This document shows positions 17,815-24,533 of a DNA stretch of 41,989 bases, in pieces. The position numbers and the translations under genes are program-made. The DNA lies in the NCBI GenBank assembly GCA_027026755.1, contig JALVNE010000094.1, forward strand, positions 1 to 41,989, given 5' to 3'. Source of the stretch: Sedimenticola sp. (GTDB lineage: Bacteria > Pseudomonadota > Gammaproteobacteria > Chromatiales > Chromatiaceae). Position 1 is the first letter of the stretch. The number at the start of each line of letters is the position of its first letter. The notes under the pieces were generated by a model. That model was not told where the DNA came from and made no database searches. It was given only the letters and a program-made list of their open reading frames with translations.

Positions 17815-18558
17815 TCAAGCCGCCAGTGCTTCTATGAGGTCGATCATGAATTCCATTTCTTCTCCATCAATTGCTTCCCAGGCATGGTACCCCAGGTTGT
17901 CCAACAGCTTCTTTCCTTGAGGCTGCTCGCCCATGGCCTGGAGTTTTTCCTTGAGTTCGTCCTTGCGGTCGAGTAGGCGGGGGCCAAGCAACAAGGCGTG
18001 GGATACGATTTGAATATCACTGCTCACCAGCGGCTTCAGTTGGCTCCTGACCAGGTTGGAAAGTCCTTCATAGGCGTCGGTGAGGAAGAAACCGACATCA
18101 GCCTCGTTATGGAGCAGCGCCTTGGCCACTTGCACATAGCTGTCCTGAACAAGGGTTTGGGTATTCCCCCTGTGCAGATCGGCCGGTTCCAAAAGCATCA
18201 TACCCATCATGCTGATGTCTGGATCATCGGTTTGGGCAATGCGGCAGCCTGGTTCCAAGGATTCGATACTGTGCACAGGACTGTCGGCCGGTACAGCAAC
18301 CGTGGTTTCATCGGAATGATGGGGACTGGCGACGGCAACAAAGCCTTTTTCCCTGACCAGAAAAGAGGCGTCATAAGGATTGGCGTAGATGATATCGACC
18401 TTTCCCTCGCTGATGGCTTGCCGTTGGGCATCGAAGCTGTCAAAGGTTTCGAAGTGTATATCGATAGCCAACTGCCGTTGCAGCCAGGTATTGAAAATAT
18501 GCCAGTTGGCAAGTTGGTCAGGTCCAAAGTCTGGACTTACGGTAAATTGGTAGGGCAT
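17815..18558 (-). CDS. Cytosolic PhnD-like substrate-binding-domain protein
   Basis: The 247-residue product resembles the PhnD family of phosphonate/phosphite-type binding proteins: SPDFGPDQLANWHIFNTWL near the start, then GKVDIIYANPYDASFLV (about 53–69), then an ADVGFFLTDAYEGL segment. It starts directly with MPYQFTVSPDFG and has no signal peptide or lipobox, so it should stay in the cytoplasm, unlike transport binding proteins. No ABC permease or ATPase gene is nearby. The hybrid kinase at 24530 in the same cluster has a PhnD-like domain in its periplasmic part. GAGGAGAT precedes the ATG. Its ligand is unknown. Confidence 0.72.
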   Translation of the reverse strand: MPYQFTVSPDFGPDQLANWHIFNTWLQRQLAIDIHFETFDSFDAQRQAISEGKVDIIYANPYDASFLVREKGFVAVASPHHSDETTVAVPADSPVHSIESLEPGCRIAQTDDPDISMMGMMLLEPADLHRGNTQTLVQDSYVQVAKALLHNEADVGFFLTDAYEGLSNLVRSQLKPLVSSDIQIVSHALLLGPRLLDRKDELKEKLQAMGEQPQGKKLLDNLGYHAWEAIDGEEMEFMIDLIEALAA

Positions 18559-18578
18559 TTGTTATCTCCTCGACTGGC

Positions 18579-19088
18579 TCAGCTCATTCCGGCATAGCTT
18601 GATATGGCTTCTTCAACCTTCTTTGGGGAAGGCTTGCGGCGTACAGAGGTGTAACCGACGATCTCGCCATTGCGTACGTTGGGGATGACGGTGGCATACA
18701 CCCAGTAGTAACCACCGTCCTTGCGCAGGTTCTTTACATAGCCGTGCCATTTTTGCCCTTTTTGCACGGTTTCCCACAAGTCCCTGAAAGCCGCAGCTGG
18801 CATATCGGGGTGGCGCAGCAATGCATGAGGCTGACCAATGATTTCGGCTTCTTCATATCCTGACATGTCCACAAAAGACTGGTTGCAATGTGTGATACGT
18901 CCTTCAGGGTCCGTCCGGGAAACAATGAGTTTGCCATCGGGATAAGGCGTTTCTTGGTTTGTAATCAGCACCTTTCTCTGGGTGCCATCAAAGAGATCGA
19001 GCAGCACCTCCCGGTATTCACCAGGGATGTCCGCGGGGTTCATATCTTGCATGGTTCTCATCTCCACCTGTGCCTCTACCGTTTGCAT
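18579..19088 (-). CDS. Stand-alone PAS domain protein (Aer-like)
   Basis: The 169-residue product carries one PAS domain, roughly residues 50–155. Its pattern is typical of aerotaxis receptor Aer: TDPEGRITHCNQSFVDMSGY, IGQPHALLRHPDMPAAAFRDLW, KNLRKDGGYYWVYATVIPN and YTSVRRKP. In Aer this domain binds FAD and is followed by a membrane anchor and methyl-accepting module; both are absent. The ATG at 19088 abuts the CZB gene stop (TGAATG). An internal ATG at 19052 with AGGTGGAG nine bases ahead is a serious alternative. Redox or oxygen sensing is inferred from the family. Confidence 0.8.
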   Translation of the reverse strand: MQTVEAQVEMRTMQDMNPADIPGEYREVLLDLFDGTQRKVLITNQETPYPDGKLIVSRTDPEGRITHCNQSFVDMSGYEEAEIIGQPHALLRHPDMPAAAFRDLWETVQKGQKWHGYVKNLRKDGGYYWVYATVIPNVRNGEIVGYTSVRRKPSPKKVEEAISSYAGMS

Positions 19089-19448
19089 TCAGTGGGACAG
19101 GTCATCTAGTTTTATCAGTATGTTTACCAGGGTTCCGGAAAGGACATGCATCCGGGTCATTTCTTCCTTGCATCCGGCCTCATCTCCGGCCGAATGCTTC
19201 TGCAGTGCACGGGTACTGGCCTCGTGAAATTTCTCGTGCGGTTCGTACAGCTCTGCGAAAATATCGCGGGCAAGGTCGCTGATGGCGGCGGCCTCTTCGG
19301 GGCCCGTGCCATACAACCATTCTCCCAGCTTGCAGTGATGGGGATCGGTACCCTTGAAGGAGTTCTTGTCTTCGATGGCTGCCTGAACTTTTTTCAAGTA
19401 CTGAATATGATCGTTGAGCCTTTGGAAAAAGAAAGCGCTGTGTACCAT
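19089..19448 (-). CDS. Stand-alone CZB (chemoreceptor zinc-binding) domain protein
   Basis: A 119-residue protein made of little but a CZB domain. The expected 3His/1Cys zinc ligands are visible as His14, Cys39 in the signature HCKLGEWLYG, and His71 and His75 in EPHEKFH. CZB domains normally sit at the C-terminus of soluble chemoreceptors or on diguanylate cyclases (DgcZ), where zinc or hypochlorous acid changes activity. Here it is a separate polypeptide with no output domain, directly followed by the PAS gene without a gap. It probably works by binding a partner from this cluster. Confidence 0.85.
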   Translation of the reverse strand: MVHSAFFFQRLNDHIQYLKKVQAAIEDKNSFKGTDPHHCKLGEWLYGTGPEEAAAISDLARDIFAELYEPHEKFHEASTRALQKHSAGDEAGCKEEMTRMHVLSGTLVNILIKLDDLSH

Positions 19449-19502
19449 GTCGATTCCTGCCGTATGAGCTGTAGAGGTTGTTCCCCGGGTGAATGATTCC
19501 CG

Positions 19503-19865
19503 TTACAGAAGCTTGGCCAGCTGTTCCGCCGCCCGTTTTACATCCAAAAAGATGAGGCCCAGCTTGGCGTGAGACTTGGCGAGAACGGTGACAACGGCTT
19601 CACTGCCTGCATAGACCATGAGTACATAACCGTCCCTGCCTTTGATGAGCACCTGATCGAGTTCGCCGCGTCCCAGTTCCGAAGCTGTACGGTCGCCCAG
19701 AGACAACATGGCAGCACTCATGGCACCAACCCGGTCTTCGTCCAGGCCAGCGGGCAGCTGGGAGGCCATCATCAGGCCATCCGTGGAAATGACCCCCGAG
19801 GCTTCGATATCGGCGGATGTGCCGTTGAGTTCATTGAGTATGGAATTGAGCATTTCTGCGCGCAT
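19503..19865 (-). CDS. Roadblock/LC7 domain protein (MglB-like)
   Basis: The 120-residue product matches Roadblock/LC7 proteins: MLNSILNELNGTSADIEASGVISTDGLMMAS, a central helix with RVGAMSAAMLSLGDRTASELG, and the beta strand VLIKGRDGYVLMVYAGSEAVVTVLA. MglB-type Roadblock proteins are GTPase-activating partners of MglA-like small GTPases. Such a GTPase lies two genes upstream (20575). AGGAGA precedes the ATG. A regulatory role on that GTPase is inference from this pairing. Confidence 0.85.
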   Translation of the reverse strand: MRAEMLNSILNELNGTSADIEASGVISTDGLMMASQLPAGLDEDRVGAMSAAMLSLGDRTASELGRGELDQVLIKGRDGYVLMVYAGSEAVVTVLAKSHAKLGLIFLDVKRAAEQLAKLL

Positions 19866-19925
19866 GATTTTCTCCTGAAAATTCTTTGTCGTTGAGTTTT
19901 CCTTCGTTCGTCATAGAGACGTTCA

Positions 19926-20573
19926 TTACTGGATTTCGGATTCATTGCCGTAGCGAATCCCCAGGCTCCAGACAAGCCGGGTAAAAGCTTTCTGGTTGAA
20001 GCGGGGCAGGCCACTGATTACCAGCGAGAATCGTTGTTTTCCGACGAATAAGGGCCAAAAGCCGATCTGGCTGTTACCCGCGGCATCGCCCAGAGTCCAG
20101 GCATTGCCCTGATAACCCAGGTTTGTGTTGAGCAGCCCCTGATGGCGTCTGTGCAGCAGGCCCAGGCTGGCGCTCAGAGCGGCGAGTTCCTCGGCCGCCT
20201 CATGGGTGAAGCCGCAAGACGCCACGTAGAAGCCTTGATCATCGGCCAGCAGAGCCTTGCCTTCGCCCGACAGGGTTGGCAGAAGGAAGGGAACAATTTC
20301 TTCCAGGGGACCTTCCGGGCAGCTCTGGGGAGTGCTCAATCCCTGAACAAGGAACTGGCGCTGCATATGGTATAGAAGTGTGGTGGCATCCTTGGCGTGG
20401 CCCCCGGCACCGTTTTCGAGAGTGGAGTCGTCCAGTGCCGGGAACTGCCGTTGTTGGAACAAGTAATGGAGCAGATGCCTGGCGGGATCCTTCTGTGATG
20501 AAGCGCAGTAGTAAAAGGCCCCGGCGGGTGTGGGAGACAGGTAGAGCCCTGATTGAAGTCGCAGGTCTTCCAT
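19926..20573 (-). CDS. Uncharacterised protein with a Roadblock-like segment
   Basis: The 215-residue product is not recognised as a named family. Residues about 105–150 (GKALLADDQGFYVASCGFTHEAAEELAALSASL) have the strand–turn–strand–helix pattern of Roadblock/LC7 domains. The N-terminal ~100 residues are unassigned, and the end, NQKAFTRLVWSLGIRYG, is amphipathic. It starts one base after the GTPase gene ends and lies before the Roadblock gene, so it may be a second regulatory partner of the GTPase. No signal peptide or membrane segment is present. Confidence 0.6.
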   Translation of the reverse strand: MEDLRLQSGLYLSPTPAGAFYYCASSQKDPARHLLHYLFQQRQFPALDDSTLENGAGGHAKDATTLLYHMQRQFLVQGLSTPQSCPEGPLEEIVPFLLPTLSGEGKALLADDQGFYVASCGFTHEAAEELAALSASLGLLHRRHQGLLNTNLGYQGNAWTLGDAAGNSQIGFWPLFVGKQRFSLVISGLPRFNQKAFTRLVWSLGIRYGNESEIQ

Positions 20574-20574
20574 A

Positions 20575-21117
20575 TCAGGCTTGCAGGCTCTGATCCAGGG
20601 AGAACAACAAGGATTCCACGAGAATTACCACATCGTTTTTTTGCCGGGCGTCCACTTGGAAAACCGGCGTATTGATATATTGTGGCGGCAGTTCCTTGTA
20701 ATAGTCTTCCAGCGTGGGGGCGCCTGCTCCGGCCAGATCCATTTGGGTCACACCTATGGCCAAAGCCGTGCTGTTGATGAATTTTTCAAATGCGGAAAGG
20801 AAAAAATGCAGATCTGCAAAAGGTGCTGGCCGGGCATTGTTGATCAACAGCACCAGCCCAATACCCCCTTTGATGAGAATGTCCCACATGAAATCGAAGC
20901 GTTCCTGTCCGGGGGTTCCGTACAGATGCACGGTTTCACCACCATCCAGCTTGAGCATCCCATAGTCCATGGCGACAGTGGTCTGTTCTTTACGCGCGCG
21001 GGTGATATCCGTTGCCAATTCGTCCGTGGACACGGGTGTAATATCACTCAAAGAGCGGATAGCCGTGGATTTCCCCGCACCAACGGGCCCGGTAAAGATG
21101 ATCTTGTGGTCGTTCAT
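20575..21117 (-). CDS. MglA-like small GTPase
   Basis: The 180-residue product is a Ras-like GTP-binding protein of the bacterial MglA/related family. Motifs are the P-loop GPVGAGKST (10–18), switch I with TTVAMDYG (46–53), G3 YGTPGQERF (66–74) and a G4 TQMD (124–127) instead of NKxD. The frame is open for 130 codons upstream, but MNDHKIIFTGP is the family N-terminus, so the start is 21117. MglA–MglB pairs set cell polarity and control type IV pili in several bacteria. Here the neighbours are two Roadblock-type genes. Confidence 0.88.
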   Translation of the reverse strand: MNDHKIIFTGPVGAGKSTAIRSLSDITPVSTDELATDITRARKEQTTVAMDYGMLKLDGGETVHLYGTPGQERFDFMWDILIKGGIGLVLLINNARPAPFADLHFFLSAFEKFINSTALAIGVTQMDLAGAGAPTLEDYYKELPPQYINTPVFQVDARQKNDVVILVESLLFSLDQSLQA

Positions 21118-21122
21118 GCGCG

Positions 21123-22412
21123 TTAATCCCTTTGTTTGCGGTAAAGCGTCTTCAACAGGCGCTTGAACAGCCCCCGGCGTTGGTTCGGCTGATTTGGTGC
21201 TGAAGGATTTTCCCTGGTGCCTGGTGCCGGTTCTGCTTCTGTCAGCAGCCCCGTGGCGGACGCTGCGGAGAAGAACGCGAAAACATAGCGTTGTGGTAAA
21301 GAAAGTTTTTTCAGCACCTGCGCGACAGACAAGGGTGCTGAAACCCATGCGGCCGAGATCCGCGTGGCATGGGGGAAAAGCGTGAGGCGGGTGAGATTGG
21401 GCCAGCGCCTGAGTCGATAGCGCTGGTGCAAACTGGTGCCCTCGGGGAGGCGTCCGCGGGAGCATGCCAGGGCCATGCGCCAGACAAAGGCCTCCCAGGG
21501 ATAACATTGCTGGCGGGCTTCCATCTCGGATGGCAGTTCAGAAAGCCTGTGGTAGGCCGGTTTTTTGCCGGTCATGGGAAGCGCGCCCAGCGAGCGCTGT
21601 CTGCGGGGACTGGCGTCCGTATGGATACAGTGTTTGTGAGGGTCCACGATAAACGTGGAATCACAGCAGTTCAGTTGCAGATATTGGCCTTTCTTCAGCG
21701 CAACCCGGATCATATTGCCGAGGTGGTAGGCAAGAAAACGCTCTGGTGAGTACTGAACTGCAGCGACGGCGGCCGGATCGTTCAGGTCTATATCCGTGGC
21801 CGAGCCAATGAATGTGTGCAGTTCTCTTTCATTCAAACTGGTGGCCGCGTTGGACGACAGCCCGCTCTTTTGTTGCCGGGCCTTGTTATTCCCGGATGCA
21901 GGGTCTTTGTGGTCCGGCTGAGTGCCTTGTGCAGTCCGTAGCTGCTGTTCCTGTGACCGCTCTTTCTTTAGCTGTTTTTCCTTTAATCGCTCTTCCCTCC
22001 GCTTCGCTTCTCTTAGCTGTTCTTCGCGTGCCCGCTGCTCCCTTTGTTCCACCAGGGTATCGATGGCAGTAAGAATGTCCCTGGTGCTGAAGGGCTTCTG
22101 CAGACAAACGGCGCCTTCTTCGTCCATGGGGTCTAGACCAATGAGGATGGTGGGTTTGGATGAGGCGGCTGGTTTGTGGGATTGCATTTCGGCCCAGGCC
22201 GCTTTTCCACGAAAATCATCAAAATCGATGATCACGATGGCATCGGGATGATCATCCACCAGTTCGTATTTCCGGTTGGTTTGGCTGGAGAGCAGGAACG
22301 CAAGGCTTTTTTTTCCCAGGCCCTGGATGCCTTTCAAGGATATGTAAATCGCCCCGGTTTCCCAGCTGACGTCCTGTTCATCATGTTTTGTTGTAGGCAT
22401 GGCTTTCTTCAT
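21123..22412 (-). CDS. Uncharacterised 429-aa protein with receiver-like N-terminus and charged coiled coil
   Basis: I do not recognise this protein. Residues about 50–120 have strands such as AIVIIDFDD, PTILIGLDP and GAVCLQKPFSTRDILTAI, recalling a degenerate receiver domain (the K-P-F corner and final helix are visible). Residues 122–160 are almost wholly Arg/Lys/Glu/Gln, predicted coiled coil. The central part (about 205–300) and a basic C-terminal part with YPWEAFVWRMALACSRGRLP follow, and the tail is RRGLFKRLLKTLYRKQRD. It has no signal peptide. Gaps to the GTPase and HD-GYP genes are 5 bases each. It could be an adaptor between the two. Confidence 0.6.
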   Translation of the reverse strand: MKKAMPTTKHDEQDVSWETGAIYISLKGIQGLGKKSLAFLLSSQTNRKYELVDDHPDAIVIIDFDDFRGKAAWAEMQSHKPAASSKPTILIGLDPMDEEGAVCLQKPFSTRDILTAIDTLVEQREQRAREEQLREAKRREERLKEKQLKKERSQEQQLRTAQGTQPDHKDPASGNNKARQQKSGLSSNAATSLNERELHTFIGSATDIDLNDPAAVAAVQYSPERFLAYHLGNMIRVALKKGQYLQLNCCDSTFIVDPHKHCIHTDASPRRQRSLGALPMTGKKPAYHRLSELPSEMEARQQCYPWEAFVWRMALACSRGRLPEGTSLHQRYRLRRWPNLTRLTLFPHATRISAAWVSAPLSVAQVLKKLSLPQRYVFAFFSAASATGLLTEAEPAPGTRENPSAPNQPNQRRGLFKRLLKTLYRKQRD

Positions 22413-22417
22413 CAGCC

Positions 22418-23476
22418 CTATTCACACTGGTTGCGGATTTTCAGCAGCTCTTCCCGGTTTTCAGACAAGATCTCCACGAATTCGGGATCCAGTCTGGAGC
22501 CAGAAAGTTGCTGCAATGTCTCCATGGCCTTGTCTAAGGACCAGGCTTCCTTGTAAACGCGCTTGGTGAGCAGGGCATCCAGTACGTCTGCGGCAGCGAC
22601 GATACGCGCCTCCAGAGGTATTTCCTCACCTTTTAGCCCGCAGGGATAGCCACTGCCATCCACGGCTTCATGATGATGGGTGATAATGTTTCTGAGCATG
22701 CCGGTATAGTGCAGATCATCGCTGTAGTCGAAACAGTGAATCATGTGATCGATGATGTCCCGTCCTTTGAGAGTATGGGTTTTCATCAGCTCGAATTCCT
22801 CGGTGGTGAGCCGCCCGGGCTTTGTCAAGATGCGTTCCGGAACGAAGACCTTGCCGATATCATGTAATGGAGCAAACATGAATAGATGCTCTATCCAGCT
22901 GTCGCTGAGATCGTACTTTTGTGCACAATGGAGGGCGATCAGTTTGGAATAGTGGGCCACCCTTTGCAGATGGGCAGGAGATTCGGACCGGTTCACGTTG
23001 TTCAGTTTGAGTATGCTTGCCACCGCGGTGCGCAGGCTCTCGGTGGGCTGTTGTTCCCCTGCCACGATACGGGCGATAACCCGGGCATAGACATGCATTT
23101 GCTCGATGATTTCCGGCGTGAAGCAATCTTTTTCCGTAGCAGCAAAGAAGGTGTAGCCCAGGGTGGTGTCGTTTGCGACCAGGGGCAGACTCAGGCTGGA
23201 CTGAAAATCAGTGGCCGTATCCTCGACGACCACAGGATTATTGCCTTTTCCTTCTGGCTGGAAAGCGCGCGTGAATTGTTCTTTGCTGACGGTGCCACCG
23301 GAAGAATACAGCTCCAGTTCCTGGTTTCCAGCGCCTTTGGTGGCAACACCAATGAAGGAAAGGAAAGGATACTGGTGCCTGATGCGACCGTATATGGTTT
23401 TGAGCTGTTGGCTCAGGTTTCCTGCTGAAACCGGGTTTTTTTCCGGATTGGTCGAAATTGCGGCCAGCATCGACAT
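22418..23476 (-). CDS. GAF-like/HD-GYP domain phosphodiesterase
   Basis: The 352-residue product has an N-terminal GAF-like sensor (about 25–140). The C-terminal HD-GYP domain contains LHDIGKVFVPERIL (catalytic His–Asp), the later metal-binding HHHEAVDGSGYP and VLDALLTKRVYKEAW. HD-GYP enzymes hydrolyse cyclic di-GMP to GMP or pGpG, so this gives the cluster a second-messenger output. All recognisable metal ligands are present, suggesting an active enzyme. GTG at 23485 is an in-frame alternative, but GGGAGTG is better placed for the ATG at 23476. It is separated from the response regulator gene by about 211 bases, so it may have its own promoter. Confidence 0.88.
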   Translation of the reverse strand: MSMLAAISTNPEKNPVSAGNLSQQLKTIYGRIRHQYPFLSFIGVATKGAGNQELELYSSGGTVSKEQFTRAFQPEGKGNNPVVVEDTATDFQSSLSLPLVANDTTLGYTFFAATEKDCFTPEIIEQMHVYARVIARIVAGEQQPTESLRTAVASILKLNNVNRSESPAHLQRVAHYSKLIALHCAQKYDLSDSWIEHLFMFAPLHDIGKVFVPERILTKPGRLTTEEFELMKTHTLKGRDIIDHMIHCFDYSDDLHYTGMLRNIITHHHEAVDGSGYPCGLKGEEIPLEARIVAAADVLDALLTKRVYKEAWSLDKAMETLQQLSGSRLDPEFVEILSENREELLKIRNQCE

Positions 23477-23687
23477 CTTCTTCACTCCCGTATCCCAGTT
23501 CGTTATCGGTGTTTGTCCCGAGAACGTTTATGGAGGGAATTATGGGGCCGCCAGGATGTTTTGATAATAAGGAAGCCAGGGCGATTTTTCAGGTACAGGC
23601 CTTACCCAAGCCAGAGTCCGAGAGTTTATCGGGGTGTTGTTAACCCGGCGGCTGAGCGTCATCTATATTGGTGCCGGGTCAATAATA

Positions 23688-24533
23688 TTAAAGGGAAGAG
23701 AGATATGCGTTCAATGAGAGTTTGCGATCCTTGATATTGAGTTTCCGGCGGATGTTTTTCCTATGGGTGGAAATGGTCAGATCCGACAGGTTCAGCAGGG
23801 AAGCAATCTCCTTGGTCTGCTTGCCTTCCCGGATGAGATTGGCCACCTGGATCTCGACAGGCGTGAGCTTCATTTCCAGCAGGTCGTGGTTGTTGATGAG
23901 AGAATCGGATACCTGTTTCAGGTTGGCAATGAGCATTTCCACGATGGTGCGCTGATTGTCGTTCAAAGGGGTTTTCTGCAGACGCTCGGCGTAGGGGATG
24001 ACCAGATTGTTGATGTTGTTGAGTATGGTTTTTTCCGCTTCCTTGCTGTCCTGTTGCTGTTGGGTCATGAGCACGCGCAGGGCCGTCAGGGTTTCTTCCA
24101 CCTCGCGGGTTTTCTCCTCCACTTGCACCTGGAGTTCCTTGCGCAGGCGGTAGAGTTCCACGTGGTTGTTCACCCGTGACAACAGCTCGCCGGCGTGGAT
24201 GGGTTTACAGATATAGTCCACCCCGCCCACTTCGAAGGCGCGGATCTTCTCCGATTGCTGTTCATGGCCGCTGACGAAGATCACGGGCACTTGCAGGAGC
24301 GGCTCGTCTTTCTTCAGTTCGGTGCAGAGTTCAAAACCATCCATGCCCGGCATTTCGATGTCGAGCAGAAAGAGTTCCGGCGGACTGGTGCGGGCGATGT
24401 CCAGTGCGCGTTCACTGTCTTTGGCGGCGCGTACCTGATGGCCGGCATCGGTCAGCAGCTGTCCCAGTAGAAGAATCATGTCCGGGTTGTCGTCCACGAT
24501 GAGGATGTCGGAAGGTTTCATTGCACTGTTCAT
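23688..24533 (-). CDS. Response regulator with LuxR-type DNA-binding domain
   Basis: The 281-residue product has an N-terminal receiver domain with the acidic pair DD (14–15), the phospho-acceptor Asp58 in LFLLDIEMPGMDG and the Lys of YICKP. A coiled-coil linker (about 130–165) and a C-terminal helix-turn-helix of LuxR/FixJ type follow: LTPVEIQVANLIREGKQTKEIASLLNLSDLTISTHRKNIRRKLNI. It overlaps the kinase gene by 4 bases (ATGA), so it is the cognate regulator. It is likely to control transcription of this or distant genes. Its binding site is unknown. Confidence 0.92.
   Translation of the reverse strand: MNSAMKPSDILIVDDNPDMILLLGQLLTDAGHQVRAAKDSERALDIARTSPPELFLLDIEMPGMDGFELCTELKKDEPLLQVPVIFVSGHEQQSEKIRAFEVGGVDYICKPIHAGELLSRVNNHVELYRLRKELQVQVEEKTREVEETLTALRVLMTQQQQDSKEAEKTILNNINNLVIPYAERLQKTPLNDNQRTIVEMLIANLKQVSDSLINNHDLLEMKLTPVEIQVANLIREGKQTKEIASLLNLSDLTISTHRKNIRRKLNIKDRKLSLNAYLSSL

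Noticed and set aside
17815..18558. Phosphonate ABC transporter
   Set aside because: Only a PhnD-like domain is present, without a signal peptide and without permease or ATPase genes nearby.
20575..21507. A 310-residue version of the GTPase starting at 21507
   Set aside because: The extra 130 residues overlap the 429-aa gene and are low-complexity shadow sequence; MNDHKIIFTGP is the natural GTPase N-terminus.
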